From Bilophila wadsworthia ATCC 49260 (GTDB taxonomy: Bacteria > Desulfobacterota > Desulfovibrionia > Desulfovibrionales > Desulfovibrionaceae), in NCBI RefSeq assembly GCF_000701705.1, contig NZ_JNJP01000020.1, positions 1 to 56,672 on the forward strand: DNA of 56,672 bases, read 5' to 3'. A model generated the notes under the pieces. That model did no database searches and was not told the DNA's origin. It saw nothing but the letters and a program-made list of their open reading frames with translations. The stretch's first letter is position 1. Each line of letters begins with the position of its first letter. The translations under genes were made by a program, and so were the position numbers. Of this stretch, positions 24,553-32,563 are shown in pieces.

Positions 24553-26919
24553 CTAAAACATCTGCTTCAGCAAATCCTCGCCGCGGGTGTTCACGCCGGA
24601 AATGGCTTCCTCGGACGTGCTGGAACCGGGCTCCGTGCCCGTATAGAAGGGAAGCCGCAACCCGCCGCTCCCCACGAGATGCCCGCTGGTCTGGTCCACG
24701 TTCGCAAAGGAAATCCCGTCCGGCACCTCAAAGTCATCCGGCGGATACGCCTGAAACGCCGATTTCGCGTACTCGACGAAAATCGGAAGAGCCATGCTGC
24801 CCCCCGTGCCGCTACGGCCCATCGTCCGGGGCTGGTCGTACCCGACGTACATGCCCGTCACGAGATGCGGCGTAAAGCCGATGAACCACGCGTCCTTCCA
24901 GTCGTTGCTGGTCCCGGTTTTGCCCGCGACGGGCCGTCCGAGCACTTTGGCTTTCGTCGCCGTGCCCGCGTTCACCACTTCTTTGAGCAGGTAGGACATC
25001 ACATAAGCGTTCTGCGGGGAAATGGCATCACGCAAATCGGGCTGAGACTCATAAATGGTCTCGTTCCAGAAGTTCTTGACCGAGAGGATGAACCGCGCCT
25101 TGCTGACCATGCCGCCGTTGGCGAAGGCGGTGTAGGCCTGCGTCATGTTCAGCGGCGTAACCGCGACCGCACCGAGGCTGACCGACAGCACTTCGGGGAA
25201 ATGCGGCTCCAGCTCCAGATCCTTGGCTCGCTCAATGACTTTCTGGACCCCCATCTGCTGCACCACGCGGATAGTGCACAGGTTGCGGGACAGGGCCAGC
25301 GCCGTGCGCAGCAGGAGCGGCCCCTTGAAGTTTTTCTCGTAGTTGCTCGGACGCCACACGTCGCCGCTCTCAAGGAACTGCACCACGGGCGCGTCGAGGA
25401 TGACGGAGGCCGCCGTAAAGCCGTTGTCCAGCGCGGCGGAGTAGACGATGGGCTTGAAGGACGACCCCGGCTGCCGGAACGCCTGCGTCGCGCGGTTGAA
25501 CTGGCTTTCCTGAAAACTGTAGCCGCCGACCATCGCCACCACGTCACCCGTCTCAGGCTCAATGGAAATGAGCGCGCCCTGCAATTCCGGGACGCACTGG
25601 AGCGACAGGCGGATAGGCTTGTTCAGTTCGGCCTCATCCGGATTGTACGGGTTCTTGGGGTCGCTGACGGCGGCCACCCAAACGACATCACCGGACTCAA
25701 GGAACTTCTGCTTGCTGCGGAGCGTCTTCTTCGCCCAGCTCAGCTGCGCGTTATCGATGAACCCGCTGTACTTGCCGAGACGTATGTCCACACCCTTGTC
25801 CGTGATCCGGGTGACGATGCCCTTAACCCGTTCGCCGTTCGCCAGCATGTCGGGGGAGAAATGCGATTTTTCGATGCGCTCTTTCAAGTCCGCCACCGGG
25901 ATCTTTTCCACCGGCCCCTGCCAGCCCTGACGGCGGGTAAAGTCTTCCAGCCCGGAACGCAACGCCTCATCCGCCGCCATCTGCGCCGGAGGGCTCATAG
26001 CCGTCTGCACGGTAAAGCCCATCTGATAGACGGCATCCTCGCCGTACACGGGCAACTCGATGCCGAGCCTTTTGGCGTTTTCCTCGCTGAACAGATCAAT
26101 AAGCTGACGCCGCACCTCTTCCAGATACCATGCCCCCTGACGGCCCATGCCGTCCGCCATTTGCTTGAACACCAGCGGCTGCTTGAGCGCGGCGTCGTAC
26201 TCGGCTTCCGTGATCCAGTTAAGCTCGCGCAGACGGCGCAGTACGTAGTGCTGGCGACCGATGGCGGCACTCGGGTCACGGTAGGGGTTATATTGGGAGG
26301 GAGCCTTGGGCAGGCCCGCGATGAGGGCGCATTCGGCCAGCGTGAGATCCCTGGCGTTCTTCCCGAAGTACGTCCGAGCCGCAGCCTCCACGCCGTACGC
26401 GTTGGCCCCGAGGAAGGTCTGGTTCAGATAGATTGTCAGGATTTCATCTTTGGAAAGGTAATGCTCCAGACGGTACGCGAGGATGGCTTCCTTGATCTTG
26501 CGCTCGTAGCTGCGTTCAGGCGTCAGGAGCAGGCGCTTGATCACCTGCTGCGTGATGGTGCTGCCGCCCTGGCGCTTTGTGCCGGACTGGAGGTTGATGA
26601 GGAAGGCGCGGAAAATGGCGACCGGGTTCACGCCCTCGTGTTCATAGAATTCAGCGTCCTCAGCGGCCAAAAAAGCCTTGGGGAGCATCTTGGGCATCTG
26701 ATCGAGCGAAATGAGGAAACGGTTTTCCCGGTAAAAAGAACCGATGACGCTCCCGTCACGCGCCAGAACGGTGGTGGTGAGTGCGGGACGGTAATCGGCG
26801 ATACGGGTAAATCCCGGCAAATCCCGGACAGCCCAAAAATAGACGCCAACCACGGCTGCGAGGCCAAGGGCCACGAGCACGCCGATGATGGTTCCAAAAA
26901 GAAAAAACACTCTCTTCAT
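24553..26919 (-). CDS. mrcA: Penicillin-binding protein 1A (bifunctional peptidoglycan synthase)
   Basis: This 788-residue class A PBP polymerises glycan strands and crosslinks stem peptides in the periplasm. An N-terminal membrane anchor (VFFLFGTIIGVLVALGLAAV) is followed by the GT51 domain with EDAEFYEHEG and RQGGSTITQQ, an OB-fold insert (about residues 350-410, VTRITDKGVDIRLG), and the transpeptidase with SSFK, SRN and KTGT motifs. The ATG at 26919 starts the anchor, although its ribosome site is weak; the frame extends 17 codons upstream. It is monocistronic, divergent from hisD. Confidence 0.95.
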   Translation of the reverse strand: MKRVFFLFGTIIGVLVALGLAAVVGVYFWAVRDLPGFTRIADYRPALTTTVLARDGSVIGSFYRENRFLISLDQMPKMLPKAFLAAEDAEFYEHEGVNPVAIFRAFLINLQSGTKRQGGSTITQQVIKRLLLTPERSYERKIKEAILAYRLEHYLSKDEILTIYLNQTFLGANAYGVEAAARTYFGKNARDLTLAECALIAGLPKAPSQYNPYRDPSAAIGRQHYVLRRLRELNWITEAEYDAALKQPLVFKQMADGMGRQGAWYLEEVRRQLIDLFSEENAKRLGIELPVYGEDAVYQMGFTVQTAMSPPAQMAADEALRSGLEDFTRRQGWQGPVEKIPVADLKERIEKSHFSPDMLANGERVKGIVTRITDKGVDIRLGKYSGFIDNAQLSWAKKTLRSKQKFLESGDVVWVAAVSDPKNPYNPDEAELNKPIRLSLQCVPELQGALISIEPETGDVVAMVGGYSFQESQFNRATQAFRQPGSSFKPIVYSAALDNGFTAASVILDAPVVQFLESGDVWRPSNYEKNFKGPLLLRTALALSRNLCTIRVVQQMGVQKVIERAKDLELEPHFPEVLSVSLGAVAVTPLNMTQAYTAFANGGMVSKARFILSVKNFWNETIYESQPDLRDAISPQNAYVMSYLLKEVVNAGTATKAKVLGRPVAGKTGTSNDWKDAWFIGFTPHLVTGMYVGYDQPRTMGRSGTGGSMALPIFVEYAKSAFQAYPPDDFEVPDGISFANVDQTSGHLVGSGGLRLPFYTGTEPGSSTSEEAISGVNTRGEDLLKQMF

Positions 26920-27163
26920 GAGCAAGGCGATACCCTGTTTCCGCCTCTGCGTAAAGAGCGTGACGCACAATCAAAAAACGAAAACGGAAAACGATCCCGC
27001 CCATTGCCCGCGCCAATCCTAGAAATCCACTTGGGAAAACGCTCGGCGGGAGGCTCGACTTTCCGACGTTCCTGCTCTAAAGTCATCTGTTCTTACCAAG
27101 CCTCTTCATCATCCGGGGAGCCCCGGAGACGCCCCCGGTCCGCCGGAGGCCCAAGGAGTCATC

Positions 27164-28465
27164 ATGACGTGTCGTTTGCTGTCGCTGTCGTCAGAAGCCA
27201 TGTGGCCGGAACTGCTGCGGCTTCTGGAAAACCGCGACAACCCCGATCAGACCGTGGAAACGGATGTGCGTGCCATGCTGGACGCGGTCCGCAAGGGCGG
27301 CGACAGCGCCGTCCTCGAGTATGTCCGGCGGTTCGACTGTCCGGACATGCGGCCCCCCCTGCGCGTGCCCGCCGAGGATCTGGAGCAGGCCGCCCGCGAC
27401 ATTCCCGCCGAAAGCCTCGACTGCATCAAACAGGCGGCGGACAACATCCGCGCCTTCCATGAAGCCCAAAAAGATCGCTCATGGTTCCTCACCCGCGACG
27501 ACGGCACGATCCTCGGCCAGAAGATCGAAGCTGTGGACCGCGCGGGCCTTTATGTCCCCGGAGGGCGTGGCGGCAACACGCCGCTCATCTCGAGCCTGCT
27601 CATGACCGCCATCCCGGCGCAGGCCGCGGGCGTCCGCGAAATCGCCGTAGTCACGCCGCCCCGCGCCGACGGCACCCTCAATCCGCATATCCTCGCCGCC
27701 GCGCACCTGCTCGGCGTGCATGAAATCTACCGCATGGGCGGGGCGTGGGCCATCGCCGCGCTCGCCTACGGCACCGAAACCGTCGCGCCCGTGGACGTCA
27801 TCGCCGGGCCGGGCAACATCTGGGTGACCACCGCGAAACGGCTCGTGCAGGGCCGGGTGGGCATCGACATGATCGCCGGGCCGAGCGAAGTGCTTGTCCT
27901 CGCCGACGATTCCGCCAACCCCGAATGGCTCGCCGCCGACATGCTCTCGCAGGCCGAACACGACGCACTGGCCTCCGCCATCTGCATTACGGACAACGAG
28001 GCTCTGGCCCATGCCGTCATCGCGGAACTGGAACGCCAGTCAGCCACCCTGCCCCGTGCCGACATCGTGCGCAAATCGCTAGCCGACTGGAGCGCCGTGG
28101 TCCTCGTGCCGGACATGGACGCCGCCATCGCCCTCGCCAACCGCGTGGCCCCGGAGCACCTCGAAGTGCTGATGCGCGAGCCGTGGTCCGTGCTGCCCCG
28201 TATCCGTCATGCGGGCGCGGTCTTCCTCGGCCCCTACGCGCCGGAGCCCCTCGGCGACTACTTCGCCGGGCCCAACCATGTGCTGCCCACGCTCGGCACA
28301 GCCCGTTTCTCCTCGGCCCTTTCCGTACAGACCTTCTGCAAACGCACCAGCATCATCGCCGCCAGCCCCGCCTTCGCCGCCGCCAATACGGACGCCGTGG
28401 CCCGGCTCGCCCGCATGGAGCAGCTCGAAGCCCATGCCCGCTCGATGGAATGCCGGAAGCAATAA
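27164..28465 (+). CDS. hisD: Histidinol dehydrogenase
   Basis: This 433-residue zinc enzyme oxidises L-histidinol to L-histidine with two NAD+, the last step of histidine synthesis. Conserved segments are YVPGGRGGNTPL, GPGNIWV, AGPSEVLVLAD, LSQAEHD (zinc Gln and His), APEHLEVL (catalytic Glu-His), GDYFAGPNHVLPT and the C-terminal LEAHARSM (zinc His). AAGGAG precedes the ATG. It is an orphan his gene, 43 bp upstream of purC, so the pair may be co-transcribed. Confidence 0.96.
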   Translation: MTCRLLSLSSEAMWPELLRLLENRDNPDQTVETDVRAMLDAVRKGGDSAVLEYVRRFDCPDMRPPLRVPAEDLEQAARDIPAESLDCIKQAADNIRAFHEAQKDRSWFLTRDDGTILGQKIEAVDRAGLYVPGGRGGNTPLISSLLMTAIPAQAAGVREIAVVTPPRADGTLNPHILAAAHLLGVHEIYRMGGAWAIAALAYGTETVAPVDVIAGPGNIWVTTAKRLVQGRVGIDMIAGPSEVLVLADDSANPEWLAADMLSQAEHDALASAICITDNEALAHAVIAELERQSATLPRADIVRKSLADWSAVVLVPDMDAAIALANRVAPEHLEVLMREPWSVLPRIRHAGAVFLGPYAPEPLGDYFAGPNHVLPTLGTARFSSALSVQTFCKRTSIIAASPAFAAANTDAVARLARMEQLEAHARSMECRKQ

Positions 28466-28508
28466 TTCCGTCAACGTTCAACCCACGCCAACGCTCAAAG
28501 GACGTCAC

Positions 28509-29405
28509 ATGAAAGTCACGACCAAGACCGACATCAAGGAATTCCCCTTGCTCAACCGAGGTAAGGTCCGCGATATTTACGATATCGACGACTCCACCCT
28601 GCTCATCGTCACCACGGACCGCATGTCCGCCTTTGACGTCATCATGAACGAGCCGGTCCCGTACAAAGGCGTCATCCTCAACCAGATCACCCTGTTCTGG
28701 ATGAAGAAGTTCGCCCACCTCGTCAAGAACCACCTCATCGAAAGCGACGTGGACAAGTTCCCCGCCGCGCTGGCCCCCTACCGCGAAGAACTGGAAGGCC
28801 GTTCGGTTCTCGTGAAGAAGGCCAAGCCCCTGCCGGTGGAATGCATCGTGCGCGGCTACATCACCGGCTCCGGCTGGAAGGACTACAAGGCCACAGGTTC
28901 CGTCTGCGGCTACAAGCTGCCCGAGGGCCTGCTGGAGTCCGCCCGCCTCGAACAGCCGCTGTTCACCCCGTCCACCAAGGCGGAACTCGGCGAGCACGAC
29001 GAGAACATTTCCACGGCCCGGGCCGCGGAAATCCTCGGCAAGGACATCGCCGATCAGATCGAGAACATCGCCCTGGCCCTCTTCAAGGAAGGCCGCACGT
29101 GGGCTGAAAGCCGCGGCATCATCATTGCCGACACCAAGTTCGAGTTCGGCATGGTCGACGGCGAGCTGATCCTCATCGACGAAGTGCTGACGCCCGACTC
29201 CTCCCGCTTCTGGCCCGCCGAGGGCTATAAGGCGGGCCAAAGCCAGCCGAGCTTCGACAAGCAGTACCTCCGCGACTGGCTGTCCGGACAGCCGTGGGAC
29301 AAGACCCCGCCGCCGCCTGCCCTGCCCAAGGAGGTGGTCGAAGCCACCCAGAACAAATATCTCGAAGCCTACCGCATTCTGACCGGCTCCGAGCTTGCTC
29401 TCTAA
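28509..29405 (+). CDS. purC: Phosphoribosylaminoimidazole-succinocarboxamide synthase
   Basis: This 298-residue SAICAR synthetase joins CAIR and aspartate with ATP in purine synthesis. Motifs include LLNRGKVRDIYDI, TDRMSAFDVIMNE, VECIVRGYITGSGWKDY and GIIIADTKFEFG, with LIDEVLTPDSSRFWP late. The length fits the longer bacterial type of about 300 residues. AAAGGA lies before the ATG at 28509. It follows hisD and ends at a terminator. Confidence 0.96.
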   Translation: MKVTTKTDIKEFPLLNRGKVRDIYDIDDSTLLIVTTDRMSAFDVIMNEPVPYKGVILNQITLFWMKKFAHLVKNHLIESDVDKFPAALAPYREELEGRSVLVKKAKPLPVECIVRGYITGSGWKDYKATGSVCGYKLPEGLLESARLEQPLFTPSTKAELGEHDENISTARAAEILGKDIADQIENIALALFKEGRTWAESRGIIIADTKFEFGMVDGELILIDEVLTPDSSRFWPAEGYKAGQSQPSFDKQYLRDWLSGQPWDKTPPPPALPKEVVEATQNKYLEAYRILTGSELAL

Positions 29406-29426
29406 TATAAAATGAGGGAAAACCGG

Positions 29427-29457
29427 AGGAGGAACTCTTTATCTCAAAGAGCCTCCT
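29427..29457 (+). terminator. Hairpin after purC
   Basis: AGGAGG-AA-CTCTTT (29427-29440) pairs with AAAGAG-CCTCCT (29446-29457), leaving a two-base bulge. The remaining 29458-29725 before fabI shows no gene or clear promoter. Confidence 0.65.
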
Positions 29458-29725
29458 CTGAGCTTGCCCGCACTCCGCCCGCAACACTCGGCAGGCGGAA
29501 AACCGGGCGGCGGAAACGCTTGCCGGGCGCGTATGGCTGATGCCATCAAGCCCGTTCGCGGGAATTTCCGCACCACTCATTACCGGCCTCTTCGCAGCCT
29601 GGAAACCGCCTTTCCGCCGACGGCGGAAGGGAGATTCACGGATTTCCGGTTTGCCCGTCACTGGGGGAGCTTTTCCCCGGCCGCCGGAGGCCCCTTTTCC
29701 ACTCAGTACCAACTACGAGGAAACC

Positions 29726-30490
29726 ATGCTGTTGAAAGACAAAAAGTGCCTCATCTTCGGGGTAGCCAACAACAGAAGCATCGCGTACGGAATCGCTTCC
29801 TGCTTTAAGGAACAAGGCGCCCGGCTGGCGTTCAGCTATGCCGGTGAAGCCATCCACAAGCGCGTGGAACCCATCTCCGAAGAGCTAGGCGGTGAGTTTA
29901 TCTTCCCCTGCGACGTGACCAGCGACGAGGACATCGCCGCCGCCGCCGCGCTCGTGAAAGAAAAATGGGGCAGCGTGGACGTGCTCGTCCATTCCGTCGC
30001 CTTCGCCAACCGTGAAGACCTGACCAAGCGCTTCATCGAAACCTCCCGCGACGGTTTCGCCACGGCCCTGAACGTCTCGGCCTATTCCCTGACCGCGCTC
30101 TGCCATGCCTTCGAGCCCATGTTGAACCCCGGCGCGTCCGTGCTCACCATGACCTACTACGGCGCTCAGAAAATCATCACCAACTACAACGTGATGGGCG
30201 TCGCCAAAGCGGCCCTTGAAGCTTCGGTCCGCTACCTTTCCGTCGATCTCGGCGCGAAGGACGTGCGCATCAACGCCATCAGCGCCGGCCCCCTCAAGAC
30301 GCTGGCTTCCTCTGGCATTTCCGACTTCAAGCAGATCTTCAATCACATTGAAGAACACGCCCCCCTCCGCCGCAACGTGACCACCGAAGACGTGGGCAAG
30401 GCCGCCGTCTTCCTCGCTTCGGATCTCGGCTCCGCCGTGACCGGCGAAATCATGTTCGTGGACTGCGGCTACAACAACCTGGGCATCTAA
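29726..30490 (+). CDS. fabI: Enoyl-[acyl-carrier-protein] reductase (NADH), FabI type
   Basis: This 254-residue short-chain dehydrogenase catalyses the last reduction in each round of type II fatty-acid elongation. The N-terminal VANNRSIAYGIA cofactor loop and SYAGEAIHKRVEP fit FabI. The active-site YNVMGVAK supplies Tyr-x6-Lys. The AGPLKTLASSGISDF segment, near the usual triclosan-contact region, is typical. I chose the ATG at 29726 with GAGGA upstream; the open frame before it is not conserved. A tiny membrane protein starts one base after its stop. Confidence 0.95.
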   Translation: MLLKDKKCLIFGVANNRSIAYGIASCFKEQGARLAFSYAGEAIHKRVEPISEELGGEFIFPCDVTSDEDIAAAAALVKEKWGSVDVLVHSVAFANREDLTKRFIETSRDGFATALNVSAYSLTALCHAFEPMLNPGASVLTMTYYGAQKIITNYNVMGVAKAALEASVRYLSVDLGAKDVRINAISAGPLKTLASSGISDFKQIFNHIEEHAPLRRNVTTEDVGKAAVFLASDLGSAVTGEIMFVDCGYNNLGI

Positions 30491-30491
30491 C

Positions 30492-30623
30492 GTGTCCGTC
30501 CTGTTGACGCTCGCCTTTCTCGTCGCCGTCGTCTGGCTGCTTGCCAAGGCGGAGGAAAAAGGCGTGCTGCATACCGGCGGGTGTCCCTGCTGCCATCAAA
30601 GGCGCCGCCAAAAGCGCTCTTAA
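30492..30623 (+). CDS. Small single-span membrane protein with CPCC motif
   Basis: This 43-codon frame starts with GTG one base after the fabI stop. It encodes SVLLTLAFLVAVVWLLAKA (one membrane helix), a short linker with GGCPCCHQ, and a basic tail RRRQKRS. The helix, Cys cluster and positive tail look designed rather than random, with the basic end expected in the cytoplasm. No distinct ribosome site is visible, so coupling to fabI would be needed. The Cys/His cluster could bind zinc. I know no named family for it. Confidence 0.45.
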   Translation: MSVLLTLAFLVAVVWLLAKAEEKGVLHTGGCPCCHQRRRQKRS

Positions 30624-30663
30624 CCGCAGGCGTCCCCACGCACTCAAGGGACGGACTACACGA

Positions 30664-30697
30664 AAAAAGGCGGCGTTCCGAAGAACGCCGCCTTTTT
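30664..30697. terminator. Bidirectional terminator between fabI and the HesB-like pair
   Basis: AAAAAGGCGGCGTT - CCGAAG - AACGCCGCCTTTTT is a perfect 14-bp stem with A and T runs for both strands, separating the convergent fabI and HesB-like transcripts. Confidence 0.9.
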
Positions 30698-30717
30698 GTC
30701 GTCAAATGCTATGGGAG

Positions 30718-31047
30718 CTAGTGAGTGCCGCAGCTGCCGGAGGAACAACTTCCGCCACAACTGCTCCCGCCCGTATTGGCAAGGGGAATTTCGGGTTCGA
30801 CGGAAAAGCCCATGTACGTCAGGTCGATGCTCACGCCACCCACGGTTTCAAGAAGATCGCCAGCGATGCAAAAGGTAAATCCGTCCTGCTCAAAAACCTT
30901 GTCTTCGGGAGTAGGCTCATCCAGAGCCAGAGCGAGGCGCGGGCCGCGTCAGCCGCCAGCGGCGAGATACACGCGGATAGGCGTTTTTTCCTTGTCGGCA
31001 AAATACGCTTCCAGCTCGTGGGAAGCTGTTTCGCTAATCGTAAACAT
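30718..31047 (-). CDS. HesB/IscA-like selenoprotein, Sec33 encoded by in-frame TGA
   Basis: The minus-strand frame from the ATG at 31047 (GGAGG eight bases upstream) to the TAG at 30718 has 110 codons and one internal stop, TGA at 30951-30949. Before it reads MFTISETASHELEAYF ... TPIRVYLAAGG; after it RGPRLALALDEP ... YMGFSVEPEIPL and a Cys-rich tail (SCGGSCSSGSCGTH). The adjacent paralogue has Cys33 at exactly this codon (GGCSGPRLALALDEP). Similarity continues in frame to the natural stop, so selenocysteine is the best reading. A GC-rich hairpin 20 nt downstream fits a bacterial SECIS. HesB-like selenoproteins are a known prokaryotic family. The IscA fold handles iron or Fe-S clusters through this residue and the C-terminal cysteines. 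The alternative is a recent nonsense mutation. Confidence 0.85.
30914..30928 (-). promoter_or_regulatory. Candidate bacterial SECIS hairpin
   Basis: On the mRNA, GGCUC (30928-30924), loop UGGAU (30923-30919) and GAGCC (30918-30914) form a perfect 5-bp stem starting 20 nt after the UGA. Distance, GC stem, small loop and a G in the second loop position match the loose bacterial SECIS rules. The Cys paralogue lacks this hairpin at the same place. Confidence 0.6.
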
Positions 31048-31277
31048 GGTTGTTTCCTCCGGAATAAATGATGAAGAGGGGAAACGGACAAATGCGGGAA
31101 AGCGCCATATCCGTCTTCTTCAGAAGGTAATGTACAAAAGCCAAATGGCAAGGGAACCTTTCGTTAGGGCTTTTCTCACGGAATCGCTTTTTGCGCAACG
31201 GAAACCCCGCCGGATGGTCCGCCTCTGGACAGAATCGGCACGGGAGGGCCTTTAAGAACCGTCCCGCGGTTTCAAAC

Positions 31278-31616
31278 CTAATGGCAACCGCCGGAACTGC
31301 CGCAGCCGCCGCAGCAGGACGAGCAGCCGCCGCCGTTGCCGCCGCTCGGCAGGGGGATTTCGGATTCGACCACAAAACCCATATGGGTCATGCCGACGGT
31401 CACCGCGCCGACCTTCTCGGCCAGTTCCTTATTGATGCAGAGCGTCAGGCCGTTGTCCTCGGACGTTTCGTCGTCCTCGCCGGGTTCGTCGAGGGCGAGG
31501 GCCAAGCGGGGTCCGCTGCAGCCGCCGGGAGCAAGGTACACCCGGATGGGGGTCTTTTCCTTGCCTTCAAAATACGCTTCAAGCTCTTTGCGAGCCTCTT
31601 CGGTAAGAGAGATCAT
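31278..31616 (-). CDS. HesB/IscA-like protein, Cys form
   Basis: This 112-residue protein starts MISLTEEARKELEAYFEGK, with a GGAGG five bases before the ATG at 31616. Cys33 lies in APGGCSGPRLALALDEP, the first conserved cysteine of the HesB/IscA fold. The C-terminus is an extended Gly/Cys tail (GGGCSSCCGGCGSSGGCH) instead of the canonical CGCG. It is a Fe-S or iron-binding accessory protein by family. It lies 230 bp upstream of, and co-directional with, the TGA copy, and a TTGACA-type promoter about 170 bp upstream may serve both. Confidence 0.88.
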   Translation of the reverse strand: MISLTEEARKELEAYFEGKEKTPIRVYLAPGGCSGPRLALALDEPGEDDETSEDNGLTLCINKELAEKVGAVTVGMTHMGFVVESEIPLPSGGNGGGCSSCCGGCGSSGGCH

Positions 31617-31794
31617 CAGGTCCTCCAACGCAGCCTCATCCGTCGCTTTCAGTCTTTCGATAAAGGCTTTCTGCGGCTGCTTTCGGGATTTGTTAAGATT
31701 GGCGGTTCCGGCTTAACGCCCTTTGGGCGGGAAGGCCGTTCTCCCGGACACGCGGGCTGTTACAGGCCCTCGCTGCGACGGCCTGAGTGGGGAT

Positions 31795-31822
31795 AACATA
31801 GTTGCCGGGCGGTCCTTGTCAA
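31795..31822 (-). promoter_or_regulatory. Candidate sigma-70 promoter of the HesB-like pair
   Basis: Minus-strand TTGACA (31822-31817), a 16-bp spacer and TATGTT (31800-31795). The implied leader is about 170 nt. The rest of the 31617-31988 gap carries no gene; a weak plus-strand promoter for pyrR may lie near 31888-31916. Confidence 0.55.
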
Positions 31823-31988
31823 GCCTCCTTTGCCCCGCCGGAGCCGCCCCATGGGGCCGTCCCCGTGTATTTCATGGACAAATCCGATCTTTTCACTCTA
31901 CAGGGAATAGTATATCCTGACGATCTCAAGGCGCGCGGGAGCCCGTCCCCTCGCGGCACACGTGCCCGGACCTCAAGAGGAGTTGCCC

Positions 31989-32528
31989 ATGAAAACCACC
32001 GTCCTTCTTCATGCCGACGAGATCGCCCGCGTTCTCGACCGTCTCGCCTGCCAGATCATGGAACGTCACGGAGACTGTGAACAGACCGTACTGCTGGGCA
32101 TCCAGCGGCGCGGGGTCGACCTCGCCGTCCGCCTCGGCAAGGTGCTGGAAGACAAGCTCGGGCGAAAGCTGCCCTTCGGCACGCTGGACATCAACCTGTA
32201 CCGGGACGACTGGACCACGATGCACGCCCGCCCCACCATCGGCGAGTCCAACATCACCACACCTCTCGACAATAAAAACGTCATCCTCGTCGACGACGTG
32301 CTGTTCACCGGGCGCACGATCCGCGCCGCGCTGGAAGCCATCCTCGACTATGGCCGCCCCAAGACGGTGGAACTCCTTGTCCTCGTGGATCGCGGCCACC
32401 GCGAACTGCCCATCCACGGCGACTACGTGGGCCGCAAAATCAACACGGCCCGCTCTGAAAAGGTCAATGTCCTTATGGAAGAACGCGACGGCAGGGACGA
32501 AGTCGTCCTCGAAAGCGCCGACGCTTAA
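31989..32528 (+). CDS. pyrR: PyrR bifunctional protein (pyrimidine regulator / uracil phosphoribosyltransferase)
   Basis: This 179-residue type I phosphoribosyltransferase has the PRPP loop VILVDDVLFTGRTIRAA and the N-terminal LLGIQRRGVDLAVRL. PyrR proteins bind pyr mRNA in response to UMP and also convert uracil plus PRPP to UMP. The ATG at 31989 has AGAGGAG upstream. No pyrimidine biosynthesis gene is adjacent, so either trans regulation or a salvage role is possible. It is followed by rarA 35 bp later, probably in one transcript. Confidence 0.9.
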   Translation: MKTTVLLHADEIARVLDRLACQIMERHGDCEQTVLLGIQRRGVDLAVRLGKVLEDKLGRKLPFGTLDINLYRDDWTTMHARPTIGESNITTPLDNKNVILVDDVLFTGRTIRAALEAILDYGRPKTVELLVLVDRGHRELPIHGDYVGRKINTARSEKVNVLMEERDGRDEVVLESADA

Positions 32529-32563
32529 CGATACCCGCCCCGGCGGGCAAGCTTGGAGCCTTC

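Noticed and set aside
24484..27462. 992-codon plus-strand frame
   Set aside because: Antisense to the penicillin-binding protein, running through a terminator hairpin and into hisD in another frame.
30949..30951. Reading the TGA as a plain nonsense mutation (pseudogene)
   Set aside because: Downstream codons keep family residues and frame to a normal stop, the TGA falls on the Sec/Cys column, and a SECIS-like hairpin is present. Kept as the alternative, not the preferred call.
30831..31151. 106-codon minus-strand frame overlapping the TGA-containing HesB-like gene
   Set aside because: It is a different frame with no family similarity; the real product is in the frame with the internal TGA.
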